Made by a program: the position numbers and the translations under genes. The notes beneath the pieces were generated by a model. It saw only the letters and a program-made list of their open reading frames with translations, ran no database searches and was not told the DNA's origin. DNA of 64,000 nt from positions 4,096,001 through 4,160,000 of the forward strand of contig NC_009656.1 in assembly GCF_000017205.1 (NCBI RefSeq), written 5' to 3'. The stretch is from Pseudomonas paraeruginosa PA7. Its GTDB lineage: Bacteria > Pseudomonadota > Gammaproteobacteria > Pseudomonadales > Pseudomonadaceae. This document shows positions 7,712-17,012 of this stretch, in pieces (position 1 is the first letter of the stretch; every line of letters begins with the position of its first letter).

Positions 7712-9781
7712 TCAACAGTTGATATCGACGTTCGGCGAGAGGATCTCGATCTCCGCCGGGGTGATGCGGATGGTGCTCTGCCCGCAGCGCAGGAGGATCT
7801 CGCGGTCGGCGGTCAGCTCGATGCGCTGGCTGCCGAGGACGATGCTCCTGCCGTCCAGGCCGATCTTCGACCCGTCGTCGCTGCCGCCCACGCTCACTTC
7901 GTAGCTGTCGCCCACCGACAGGGTCTTCTTCTTCATCACCTGGGTGCTCTGGTTCAACCCGACCACCGTGTTCATCATCATGCCGACATTGAGGCTGTAG
8001 CCGAGGCCGACGTTTTCCATGCGCCCCATGCCGACGTTCTGCAGCGAGGCCATGAGGATGGTCTCGCTCTTGTTCATGCCGATCTTCACCGTTTCGTTGC
8101 GGTCCACCGTCTTGCTGCGGTTGGCATGCACGGTGATGGTCTCGTTGTTGTCCACCGTCTCGGTGCGATCGTGCTTCACGTGCACGGTCTCGTCGTGGTC
8201 GATGGTCTTGCTGCGGTCGTGACCGACCCAGTGGGTCTCGTCGTTCTCGACCTCGATGTCCTGGTTCTTCTCCGCGTGGATGTACAGCTGCTCGGCGCCC
8301 TTCTTGTCCTCCATGCGGATCTCGTTGAAGTTGGCCGGCGTGCCGCCCTTGCTCGAACGGCTCTTGGTGCCGCTCTGGGTGGCGTTCGCCGGCAGTTCGT
8401 AAGGCACTGTCTGCTCGGCGTTGTAGACCCGCCCGGTGATGATCGGCCGGTCCGGGTCGCCTTCGAGGAAGCTGACGATCACCTCCTGGCCGATCCGCGG
8501 GATCTGGATCGAGCCCCAGTTCTTCCCGGCCCAGGCCTGGGATACGCGCATCCAGCAGGAGCTGTTCTCGTTCGACTGGTCGTGGCGGTCCCAGTGGAAG
8601 TGCACCTTGACCCGGCCGTACTGGTCGGTCCAGATCTCCTCGCCCTTGGGCCCGACCACCACCGCGGTCTGCGGGCCGCGCACCACCGGCACCGGCGTCA
8701 GCGGCAACGGCCGGAACGGCTGGGCGGCATCGATGCAGTCCAGTTCGCTCTCGAACTGCGCTCCGGCGCCGCCATTGCCGGTCTCGAGAAGCTCCTGGAC
8801 CACCCGGTATTCCGCCGCCACCACCAGGTACTCGCGGTTCTGGTCGAGCCGCGGATAGTTGCTCAGGTGGAACAGGTGCCCGGAGCCGATGCCCCTGGCG
8901 CAACCGCGCAGGCGTACCCGCTCGTGCTGGGTCTGGATCGCTTCGATGCGGGTCCGCGCGTAGTGTTCGCCATCCTGGCTCTGCACGTATTCCCCGGGGT
9001 AGTCGTACAGCGGGTAGTCCGCCGCCGCATGGGCGCGCCCCACGTTGGAGCGCACCTCCAGGCGGGTGCCGGGACGCTGGAAATCGTAGTCGTTGAGGCT
9101 CAGCGAACCGGGCTGGACCTCGCGCGCCACGTGCCAGTCGAAGAAATGGTCGCGCTCGCGGTGGCCGAGGGTCGGCGGGTAGTAAGGCACGCTGGCGTAG
9201 CCGACCGGGCTCTGGTGCGCACCGTAGGCGTCGGAGAGGACCAGGATGTGGCGCTTCTTCTCGTGGCGGAACCAGTAGTAGATGCCCTCCTGCTCCATCA
9301 GCCGGCTGACGAAGTCGAAGCTGGTCTCGCGGTACTGCACGCAGTACTCCCACTCGCGGTAGGGGCGTGTCAGGGCATCCTCGAAGTCGGAGAAGCCGAG
9401 ATCGCGGAACACCTGCTTGATGATGTCCGGGACCTTCTGGTTCTGGAAGATGCGACAGTCGGAGGTGCGCGTGAGCAGCCACAGCCAGGGCCGCAGGGTG
9501 ACCTGGTAGCTGGCGAACTGGCCGCTGCCGGCACCCTGGCTGCAGCGCGCGACGATGCCGTGGAAATGCCGCCGGATGCCGCCGGGCAATTCCAGTGCCA
9601 GGCTCATCGGCTTGCCCAGCAGGGCGTCCAGGGGCAGGGCGTGATTGCTCGAAACCAGCTCGAGCTCGTGGTTGAACAGCCTGCCCAACTCTTCGCGGCC
9701 TTCCAGCCGTTGCAGTTGCAGGACCTCGGGGCCCAAAGGGGAATCCACGTGGACCAGGCGGGTATGTTGGGAGAACAGCAT
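7712..9781 (-). CDS. vgrG4: VgrG4, T6SS spike protein
   Basis: The 689-residue VgrG forms the trimeric tip of the T6SS tube and carries Tse5. The N-terminal part (HTRLVHVDSPLGPEVLQ onward) is the gp27-like region. A gp5-like OB fold follows (GPKGEEIWTDQYGRVKVHFHW; SWMRVSQAWAGKNWGS; FLEGDPDRPIITGRVYNA). The last 230 residues are repetitive (KTIDHDETVHVKHDRTETVD and similar), forming the gp5-like beta-helix, and the end (RITPAEIEILSPNVDINC) should accept a PAAR tip. The start at 9781 is supported by AAGGAAG 7-8 bases upstream; the longer open frame upstream is not VgrG-like. It is the first gene of the vgrG4-tse5-tsi5 operon. Confidence 0.93.
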   Translation of the reverse strand: MLFSQHTRLVHVDSPLGPEVLQLQRLEGREELGRLFNHELELVSSNHALPLDALLGKPMSLALELPGGIRRHFHGIVARCSQGAGSGQFASYQVTLRPWLWLLTRTSDCRIFQNQKVPDIIKQVFRDLGFSDFEDALTRPYREWEYCVQYRETSFDFVSRLMEQEGIYYWFRHEKKRHILVLSDAYGAHQSPVGYASVPYYPPTLGHRERDHFFDWHVAREVQPGSLSLNDYDFQRPGTRLEVRSNVGRAHAAADYPLYDYPGEYVQSQDGEHYARTRIEAIQTQHERVRLRGCARGIGSGHLFHLSNYPRLDQNREYLVVAAEYRVVQELLETGNGGAGAQFESELDCIDAAQPFRPLPLTPVPVVRGPQTAVVVGPKGEEIWTDQYGRVKVHFHWDRHDQSNENSSCWMRVSQAWAGKNWGSIQIPRIGQEVIVSFLEGDPDRPIITGRVYNAEQTVPYELPANATQSGTKSRSSKGGTPANFNEIRMEDKKGAEQLYIHAEKNQDIEVENDETHWVGHDRSKTIDHDETVHVKHDRTETVDNNETITVHANRSKTVDRNETVKIGMNKSETILMASLQNVGMGRMENVGLGYSLNVGMMMNTVVGLNQSTQVMKKKTLSVGDSYEVSVGGSDDGSKIGLDGRSIVLGSQRIELTADREILLRCGQSTIRITPAEIEILSPNVDINC

Positions 9782-10009
9782 GGGAAATCTTCCTTGATAG
9801 TCACCTGCGATGGACGGTTCGAACAGCGCGTGCCACCGACGCGGCGAATGATCGTACAATCCCGCGCCGCCGCGAAAGGCTGGCCATTCGCCACACCCCT
9901 GCCCGCCTCCTGCGGACCCGCCGACCCTATGCCAGAAAAAAAACCGAGGCAACGGCGGTTTTGTCGAAAAGTATTTCCGCCGCCATGAGCGCTGCGTCGC
10001 ATTGGCCCA

Positions 10010-10059
10010 TTGCCCCCGGTCACGTGGAAATGCGATATTCACAAACGTGAATCATTCTC
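10010..10059 (+). promoter_or_regulatory. pfeR promoter with candidate Fur box at the start codon
   Basis: A -35 like TTGCCC (10010-10015) lies 18 bases before a -10 like GATATT (10034-10039), placing transcription start near 10047, the GTG start of pfeR. A 19-base stretch at 10041-10059 centred on AATCATT matches the Fur consensus at 12 positions by my alignment and overlaps the transcription and translation start. Iron repression of pfeR fits known biology; the leaderless layout is my inference. Confidence 0.5.
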
Positions 10060-10769
10060 ATACTACCCTGCCCGCTCCCGCCCCCCGCCTGCTGCTGGTC
10101 GAAGACGATCCGCGCCTGCGCGAGGATCTCGACGCGCATTTCCGCCAGCGCGGCTTCCACGTGACCGTCTGCGGCGATGGCTCGCACGGGCTGGAAGCCG
10201 CCGGGCGCGAAGCATTCGACCTGGTGTTGCTGGACATCATGCTGCCCGGCCTCGACGGCCTGGCCCTGCTGGAGTCGCTGCGCCGCGAGCAGGCCACGCC
10301 GGTGATGCTGATGTCGGCGCTGGGCGCCGAGCAGGATCGCATCAGCGGCTTCACCCGCGGCGCCGACGACTACCTGCCGAAGCCGTTCAGCCTGGCCGAG
10401 CTGGATGCCCGCACCGACGCCCTGCTGCGCCGGGTACGCCTGGATCGCCAGCCGCCCGCGCCACGCCAGGACACCCGGCTGGCGTTCGACGAACAGGCCC
10501 GGGAGGTGTTCCACGAGGGGCTCCCGGCAGGCCTGACGCCGTCCGAGTACCGCCTCCTGGCCATCCTCCGCGAACACGCCGGCGAGGCACTGAGCAAACC
10601 CTTCCTCTATCGCAGCGTGCTGCACCGCAACTACACCCGCCTCGATCGCGGTCTCGACGTGCACGTCTGCAACCTGCGCCGCAAGCTCGCCGCCATCGCC
10701 GTGCGCCACCTGCAGATCCAGGCGGTACGCGGCCAGGGCTACCTGCTGGTGGAAACGGAACGGCCCTGA
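10047..10769 (+). CDS. pfeR: PfeR, OmpR-type response regulator for enterobactin uptake
   Basis: The 240-residue regulator has a receiver domain with acidic pocket D20/D21, phospho-acceptor D63 (LLDIMLPG), S90 and K112, then a winged-helix domain (about 145-235, ending RGQGYLLVET). With PfeS it activates pfeA when ferric enterobactin is present. I chose the GTG at 10047 because it gives the usual distance to the receiver domain and no in-frame ATG exists nearby; there is no clear ribosome site. A candidate Fur box overlaps the start. The stop shares one base with the pfeS start (TGATG), so the pair is translated as a unit. Confidence 0.92.
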   Translation: MNHSHTTLPAPAPRLLLVEDDPRLREDLDAHFRQRGFHVTVCGDGSHGLEAAGREAFDLVLLDIMLPGLDGLALLESLRREQATPVMLMSALGAEQDRISGFTRGADDYLPKPFSLAELDARTDALLRRVRLDRQPPAPRQDTRLAFDEQAREVFHEGLPAGLTPSEYRLLAILREHAGEALSKPFLYRSVLHRNYTRLDRGLDVHVCNLRRKLAAIAVRHLQIQAVRGQGYLLVETERP

Positions 10770-12109
10770 TGCGCAGGCATCCGCTGCTGTGGAAACTGGC
10801 GCTGCTGCAGGTCGGTTTCTGCCTGCTGCTGACCTGGCTGATCTACACCTGGGGCCTGTCGGTGGAGCGCAGCACCTACTTCCTCGCCCCCGCCGACCGC
10901 AGCTACCTGGCGGACTACGCGCGGCAGGCGGAGGATGCCTGGCGCAGCGAGGGCGCCGCGGGCGCCGAACGCTTCCGCAAGGAACTGTCGGCGAAGGAAG
11001 ACACCTGGGTGGCGCTGGTCGGCCCGCACCTGGAAAGCCTCGGCAGCACGCCGTTGAGCGCCGCGGAATCGAGCCACCTGACCTTCATGCGCAAGCTCGA
11101 CTGGCCAATGAGCCGGCGCTTGCGGGACGAACTGCCGTACGTCAGCATCGAGTTTCCCGATCATCCCGAACAGGGCCGGCTGGTGATCCAGTTGCCGGAA
11201 CGCCTGCTGCCCGGCGGGCTGACCCCGCGTACTCGCCTGGTCACCCACGGCATAGTCCCGACCCTGCTGGCCGCCCTGCTCGGCCTGCTGCTCTACCGCC
11301 ACCTGGTGGCGCCGCTGAACCGCCTGCGCGACCGCGCCGACGCCCTGCGCGCCGACGAACTGGAGACGACGCCGCTCGCCGCGCCGCTGGCGGCGCGCCG
11401 CGACGAACTCGGCGAGCTGGCCCAAGCCCTGGAGCACATGGCCGCACGCCTGCGCCAGAGCCTCGCCCAGCAGCGTCTGCTGCTGCGCACCCTGTCCCAC
11501 GAACTGCGCACGCCGCTGGCGCGCCTGCGCATCGCCCATGACAGCGACCTGCCGCCGGACCAGCTGCGCCAGCGGCTGGACCGCGAGGTCGGCGACATGC
11601 AGCGCCTGCTGGAAGACACTCTCGACCTGGCCTGGCTGGACACCGAGCGTCCGCAACTGCCCACCGAGCCAGTGCTGGCGCTGTCGGTGTGGGAAGCGCT
11701 GCGCGAGGACGCCTGCTTCGAGAGCGGCTGGGAGCCGTCACGGCTGCCCTGCCGGCTGGGCATCGACTGTCGCGTCGAGGCGCACCTGGACAGCCTCGCC
11801 CAGGCCATGGAGAACCTCCTGCGCAACGCCATCCGCCATTCTCCGGAGGGCGGCACGGTCAGCCTCGACGGCGAGCGCGAGGGCGACTTCTGGCACCTGC
11901 GCCTGCAGGACCAGGGGCCGGGCGTGGCGGAGGACCAGCTGGAGCGTATCTTCCTCCCCTACCAGCGCCTGGATGCCGCCGCCGGCGAAGGCTTCGGCCT
12001 CGGCCTGGCGATCGCCCGGCGCGCCATCGAGCTGCAGGGTGGCCGGCTCTGGGCCAGCAACGGCAGGCCCGGACTATGCCTGCACCTGTGGTTGCCGGCG
12101 GCCGCCTGA
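10769..12109 (+). CDS. pfeS: PfeS, sensor histidine kinase for enterobactin
   Basis: The 446-residue inner-membrane kinase has a transmembrane helix at about 8-28, a periplasmic sensor loop of about 125 residues, a second helix at about 158-177, a HAMP linker, the H-box LRTLSHELRTPLARLR with H244, the N-box ENLLRNAIRHSPEGG with N353, and the G motifs GPGVAED and GFGLGLAIARR. It phosphorylates PfeR; in the known system the signal is ferric enterobactin in the periplasm. Its start overlaps the pfeR stop by one base. All catalytic motifs are present, so it should be functional. Confidence 0.92.
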   Translation: MRRHPLLWKLALLQVGFCLLLTWLIYTWGLSVERSTYFLAPADRSYLADYARQAEDAWRSEGAAGAERFRKELSAKEDTWVALVGPHLESLGSTPLSAAESSHLTFMRKLDWPMSRRLRDELPYVSIEFPDHPEQGRLVIQLPERLLPGGLTPRTRLVTHGIVPTLLAALLGLLLYRHLVAPLNRLRDRADALRADELETTPLAAPLAARRDELGELAQALEHMAARLRQSLAQQRLLLRTLSHELRTPLARLRIAHDSDLPPDQLRQRLDREVGDMQRLLEDTLDLAWLDTERPQLPTEPVLALSVWEALREDACFESGWEPSRLPCRLGIDCRVEAHLDSLAQAMENLLRNAIRHSPEGGTVSLDGEREGDFWHLRLQDQGPGVAEDQLERIFLPYQRLDAAAGEGFGLGLAIARRAIELQGGRLWASNGRPGLCLHLWLPAAA

Positions 12110-12150
12110 GGGCGAAGTGTTTAGAAAGTTAATGCGCTTTACTCTCAAAT

Positions 12151-12169
12151 AACAATCAATATCATTCGT
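12151..12169 (+). promoter_or_regulatory. Candidate Fur box before pfeA
   Basis: The 19 bases AACAATCAATATCATTCGT match the Fur consensus at 11 positions in my hand alignment and lie 38 bases before the pfeA ATG, in the AT-richest part of the pfeS-pfeA gap. pfeA is known to be Fur-repressed and PfeR-activated. I do not see an obvious direct repeat for PfeR, though the T-rich stretch at 12121-12150 is where one would be expected. Confidence 0.45.
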
Positions 12170-12207
12170 GATCTCTCGCTTTTTGCCGCACTGCCCGGAG
12201 ATCACCG

Positions 12208-14448
12208 ATGTCCTCACGCGCCCTTCCCGCCGTTCCCTTCCTGCTCCTGTCCAGTTGCCTGCTGGCCAACGCGGTGCACGCCGCCGGCCAGGACGACGGC
12301 TCCATCATCGAGCTGGGCGAGCAGACCGTGATCGCCACCGCCCAGGAGGAAACCAAGCAGGCGCCGGGGGTCTCCATCATCACCGCGGAGGACATCGCCA
12401 GGCGGCCACCGAGCAACGACCTGTCGCAGATCATCCGGACCATGCCGGGAGTCAACCTGACCGGCAACAGCTCCAGCGGCCAGCGCGGCAACAACCGGCA
12501 GATCGACATCCGTGGCATGGGCCCGGAGAACACCCTGATCCTGGTCGACGGCAAGCCGGTCAGCTCGCGCAATTCGGTGCGCTATGGCTGGCGCGGCGAG
12601 CGCGACAGCCGCGGCGACAGCAACTGGGTGCCGGCCGATCAGGTCGAGCGCATCGAGGTGATCCGCGGGCCGGCGGCGGCGCGCTACGGCAACGGCGCGG
12701 CGGGCGGCGTGGTGAATATCATCACCAGGCAGGCCGGCGCGGAAACCCACGGCAATCTCAGCGTCTACAGCAACTTCCCGCAGCACAAGGCCGAGGGCGC
12801 CAGCGAACGGATGAGCTTCGGCCTCAACGGGCCGCTCACGGAAAACCTCAGCTACCGCGTCTACGGCAACATCGCCAAGACCGCCTCGGACGACTGGGAC
12901 ATCAATGCCGGCCACGAGTCCAACCGCACCGGCAAGCACGCCGGCAGCCTCCCCGCCGGACGCGAAGGCGTGCGCAACAAGGACATCGACGGGCTGCTCA
13001 GCTGGCGCCTGACGCCCAGGCAGACCCTCGAGTTCGAGGCCGGCTTCAGCCGCCAGGGCAACATCTACACCGGCGACACGCAGAACACCAACAGCAACAA
13101 CTACGTGAAGCAGATGCTCGGCCACGAGACCAACCGCATGTACCGCGAGACCTATTCGGTCACCCATCGCGGCGAATGGGACTTCGGCAGCTCGCTGGCC
13201 TATTTGCAGTACGAGAAGACCCGCAACAGCCGGATCAACGAAGGCCTGGCCGGCGGCACCGAAGGTATCTTCGATCCCAACAACGCCGGCTTCTACACCG
13301 CCACCCTGCGCGACCTGACCGCCCACGGCGAGGTCAACCTGCCGCTGCACCTGGGCTACGAGCAGACCCTGACCCTCGGCAGCGAGTGGAGCGAGCAGAA
13401 GCTCGACGACCCCAGCTCCAACACCCAGAACACCGAGGAAGGCGGCTCGGTCCCCGGTCTCGCCGGGAAGAACCGCAGCAGCAGCTCCTCGGCGCGGATC
13501 TTCTCGCTGTTCGCCGAGGACAACATCGAGCTGATGCCAGGCACCATGCTTACCCCGGGCCTGCGCTGGGACCACCACGACATCGTCGGCGACAACTGGA
13601 GCCCGTCGCTGAACCTGTCCCACGCGCTCACCGAGCGGCTCACCTTGAAGGCCGGCATCGCCCGCGCCTACAAGGCGCCCAACCTGTACCAGCTGAACCC
13701 CGACTACCTGCTCTACAGCCGCGGCCAGGGGTGCTACGGGCAGAGCACCAGTTGCTACCTGCGCGGCAACGACGGCCTAAAGGCCGAGACCAGCGTGAAC
13801 AAGGAACTGGGCATCGAGTACAGCCACGACGGCCTGGTGGCGGGGCTGACCTACTTCCGCAACGACTACAGGAACAAGATCGAATCCGGCCTGTCGCCGG
13901 TCGACCACGCCAGCGGCGGCAAGGGCGACTACGCCAACGCGGCGATCTACCAGTGGGAGAACGTGCCCAAGGCGGTGGTCGAGGGCCTCGAAGGCACCCT
14001 GACCCTGCCCCTGGCCGACGGCCTGAAGTGGAGCAACAACTTCACCTACATGCTGCAATCGAAGAACAAGGAAACCGGCGACGTGCTCTCGGTGACGCCG
14101 CGCTACACCCTCAACTCGATGCTCGACTGGCAGGCCACCGACGACCTCTCGCTGCAGGCCACGGTCACCTGGTACGGCAAGCAGAAGCCGAAGAAATACG
14201 ACTATCACGGCGACCGCGTCACCGGCAGCGCCAACGACCAGCTCTCGCCCTACGCCATCGCCGGCCTCGGCAGCACCTATCGGCTGAGCAAGAACCTGAG
14301 CCTCGGCGCCGGCGTCGACAACCTGTTCGACAAGCGCCTGTTCCGCGCCGGCAACGCCCAGGGCGTGGTCGGCATAGACGGGGCCGGCGCGGCTACCTAC
14401 AACGAGCCCGGACGGACCTTCTACACCAGCCTGACCGCGTCGTTCTGA
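12208..14448 (+). CDS. pfeA: PfeA, TonB-dependent ferric enterobactin receptor
   Basis: The 746-residue outer-membrane receptor imports ferric enterobactin using TonB. A signal peptide ends near AVHAA (residue 26), a TonB-box-like segment EQTVIAT lies at about 38-44, and the plug domain follows (GVSIITAEDIARRPPSNDLS; DIRGMGPENTLILVDGKPV). The 22-strand barrel ends with a C-terminal Phe (TSLTASF), the usual BamA signal. CGGAGA precedes the ATG at 12208. It follows its regulators pfeRS and precedes the esterase pfeE by 19 bases, so sensing, import and iron release are encoded in order. Confidence 0.94.
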   Translation: MSSRALPAVPFLLLSSCLLANAVHAAGQDDGSIIELGEQTVIATAQEETKQAPGVSIITAEDIARRPPSNDLSQIIRTMPGVNLTGNSSSGQRGNNRQIDIRGMGPENTLILVDGKPVSSRNSVRYGWRGERDSRGDSNWVPADQVERIEVIRGPAAARYGNGAAGGVVNIITRQAGAETHGNLSVYSNFPQHKAEGASERMSFGLNGPLTENLSYRVYGNIAKTASDDWDINAGHESNRTGKHAGSLPAGREGVRNKDIDGLLSWRLTPRQTLEFEAGFSRQGNIYTGDTQNTNSNNYVKQMLGHETNRMYRETYSVTHRGEWDFGSSLAYLQYEKTRNSRINEGLAGGTEGIFDPNNAGFYTATLRDLTAHGEVNLPLHLGYEQTLTLGSEWSEQKLDDPSSNTQNTEEGGSVPGLAGKNRSSSSSARIFSLFAEDNIELMPGTMLTPGLRWDHHDIVGDNWSPSLNLSHALTERLTLKAGIARAYKAPNLYQLNPDYLLYSRGQGCYGQSTSCYLRGNDGLKAETSVNKELGIEYSHDGLVAGLTYFRNDYRNKIESGLSPVDHASGGKGDYANAAIYQWENVPKAVVEGLEGTLTLPLADGLKWSNNFTYMLQSKNKETGDVLSVTPRYTLNSMLDWQATDDLSLQATVTWYGKQKPKKYDYHGDRVTGSANDQLSPYAIAGLGSTYRLSKNLSLGAGVDNLFDKRLFRAGNAQGVVGIDGAGAATYNEPGRTFYTSLTASF

Positions 14449-14455
14449 GCCATAA

Positions 14456-15382
<927 letters not shown>

Positions 15383-15410
15383 AGGCGCGCGCTCCCAAGA
15401 GAACCGACGC

Positions 15411-15446
15411 AACGGCGGATAACCGCTTCGCGGTTATTCGCCCTAC
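15411..15446. repeat. REP-like hairpin with TTC loop
   Basis: The arms ATAACCGC (15419-15426) and GCGGTTAT (15430-15437) pair perfectly around TTC, and the outer GGCG/CGCC extend the stem with one mismatch. The form GGCGGATAAC..., followed by CGCCCTAC, is an interspersed extragenic element that I recall as common in P. aeruginosa. It lies between the convergent pfeE and NADH dehydrogenase genes and could also end transcription or protect mRNA ends. Confidence 0.65.
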
Positions 15447-15495
15447 CGGAGGCCAGGCATCCGCGCGCCGCGACATCCCTCTACGCCGCACGGCC

Positions 15496-15519
15496 CCCTC
15501 TCCCGCCTGCGGGAGAGGG
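15496..15519. repeat. REP-like hairpin CCCTCTCCCG/CGGGAGAGGG
   Basis: Perfect 10-base arms (15496-15505 and 15510-15519) surround a CCTG loop and are followed by TTGGAGTGAGGG. This is the form of another widespread Pseudomonas intergenic repeat. It is 21 bases from the stop of the NADH dehydrogenase-like gene (minus strand) and 114 bases from the pfeE stop, so it may act as a two-way terminator, although no T-run follows on either strand. Confidence 0.65.
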
Positions 15520-15540
15520 TTGGAGTGAGGGAAAATCGCC

Positions 15541-16746
15541 CTACGCCACCACCGGAATCAACGGGTCGGCCGCCGCCAGCGCGATGGCGCGGTCCGCCGC
15601 CGGCGGGTAGATCCACACGCCGTTGATCTCGGTCTTGATCTTCTTGCCCTCCTCGCGCACGAAGCGCACCTGGCGGTCCCAGCCCTCGGTGAACACCGCG
15701 CCCCAGCCGCCGAGGTCGAGGCAGGTCACGTACTTCACCTGGCTGTAGGGAATCGGCTCGACGCCGAGCAGGTCGGCGGCCACGTTGTTGCCGGCCGAGC
15801 GGCCCAGGGCGATGGCATGCTGGCAGGTCATCAGGGCATGGTTGCCGCGGTCGTCGGTAGCCGCGCGGGCCACGTCTCCGGTGGCGTAGACATCGTCGAG
15901 ACCGAGCACCTTGAGGTTGCGGTCGACATGCAGGCGACCCTGTGCATCGCGCTCGCCCGGAATCTGCCCGGTCAGCGTGCTGGCCCGCACGCCCACGGTC
16001 CAGACCACGGTCTTCGCCTCGATCCGCTGGCCGTCGTCGAGCGTCACGCCCTCGGCATCCACCGCCGCCACCGAACGCCCGAGGCACCACTCCACGCCCA
16101 GCTCCGCCGAGGCCTCGGCGATCAAGCCGCCCAGTTCCGCACCCATCGATGCGCCAATGGCGGCGCCGCGGTCGACCACGATCACCCGCAGCGCCGCTTC
16201 CTCGCCGAGGATCGCCCGCAGGCGCGCCGGCATCTCGGTGGCGGTCTCGATGCCGGTAAAGCCGCCGCCGGCGACCACCACGGTGTTGCGTGCCGACGAA
16301 TCCGGCAGGTCGCGCAGGGCATGCAGGTGTGCCTCCAGGCGCAAGGCGTCTTCCAGTTGGTCGACATCGAAGGCCGCGTCGATGCCGGCGACACTCGCCG
16401 GCCGCCACACGCCGCTGCCGGCCGCCAGCACCAGGCGGTCGTAGTCCAGCTGCGCCGGCGCGCCCTCGGCATCGCGGTACGCCACCCGCTTGCCGGCCAC
16501 GTCGATGCGCTGCGCGCTGCCCTGCACGAAGCGCACGCCGACCGCGTCGAACAATTCGCCCAGCGGCGCCGTCATGCGCTGCACCTCGGGCTCGTAGAAA
16601 CGCGGGCGGATGCGCAGCTCGGGTTGCGGCGCGAGCACCGCGACCTCGATGTCGTCGCGGCCATGGCGGTCGAGCAGGCGGACCGCGCTCAGCGCGCTCC
16701 ACATGCCGGCGAATCCGGCGCCGACGATCAGGATACGTTGTTTCAT
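15541..16746 (-). CDS. NADH dehydrogenase-like FAD oxidoreductase (NDH-2 family)
   Basis: The 401-residue flavoprotein has two Rossmann folds: the FAD-binding GAGFAGMWSA at residues 8-17 and an NAD-binding segment VVVAGGGFTGIETATEM near residue 155. An ATGD motif follows (DVYATGDVARA). It resembles NDH-2 enzymes that pass electrons from NADH to quinone without pumping protons; it lacks an obvious C-terminal membrane helix. AGGAG precedes the ATG at 16746. The gene is divergent from an Rrf2 regulator. Its likely promoter (TTGTTT, 17 bases, TATAGT) is buried in a perfect palindrome, so repression by that regulator is likely. It corresponds to PA2691 by memory. Confidence 0.82.
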   Translation of the reverse strand: MKQRILIVGAGFAGMWSALSAVRLLDRHGRDDIEVAVLAPQPELRIRPRFYEPEVQRMTAPLGELFDAVGVRFVQGSAQRIDVAGKRVAYRDAEGAPAQLDYDRLVLAAGSGVWRPASVAGIDAAFDVDQLEDALRLEAHLHALRDLPDSSARNTVVVAGGGFTGIETATEMPARLRAILGEEAALRVIVVDRGAAIGASMGAELGGLIAEASAELGVEWCLGRSVAAVDAEGVTLDDGQRIEAKTVVWTVGVRASTLTGQIPGERDAQGRLHVDRNLKVLGLDDVYATGDVARAATDDRGNHALMTCQHAIALGRSAGNNVAADLLGVEPIPYSQVKYVTCLDLGGWGAVFTEGWDRQVRFVREEGKKIKTEINGVWIYPPAADRAIALAAADPLIPVVA

Positions 16747-16792
16747 GGAGGCTCCTGGAAGGATGAGGACGGGTTCTGCGGAGAGTCGCCCC

Positions 16793-16827
16793 TCCGTAAC
16801 TACGACTATATTAGTCGTAGTTACGGA
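16793..16827. promoter_or_regulatory. Perfect 35-bp palindromic operator between ndh-like gene and rrf2
   Basis: Two perfect 16-base arms, TCCGTAACTACGACTA (16793-16808) and its complement (16812-16827), flank TAT. On the minus strand the -10 TATAGT (16805-16810) lies inside, and a TTGTTT -35 (16828-16833) follows at 17 bases spacing, so a bound protein would block the dehydrogenase promoter. The symmetric AT centre also offers a -10 (TATATT) toward the Rrf2 gene. The natural candidate ligand is the Rrf2 protein encoded 185 bases away. Confidence 0.7.
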
Positions 16828-17012
16828 AAACAAGCCCCGGCACCGACACGAGCAACCACCCACTCCCGCCGTTCGACAGAAGAAGAAGTCAGGAAAAAGG
16901 GGTGAAAAATCGGAAACAGAGCGGTTTCGGCCGGGAAAAGCGAGACAGCAAAATCTTGTGACCGCTCTGAAAAGCTCGCACACTATTGCGAATATTTCTG
17001 TCGGAGTTAGTG

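Noticed and set aside
3706-9988. Long open frames (602 and 847 codons) on the plus strand opposite tse5 and vgrG4
   Set aside because: They are opposite well-supported genes, have no domain similarity and arise from high GC at third codon positions.
16747-17012. N-terminal extension of the NADH dehydrogenase up to 16983
   Set aside because: The extension crosses the palindromic promoter and has no homology; AGGAG before the ATG at 16746 supports the shorter start.
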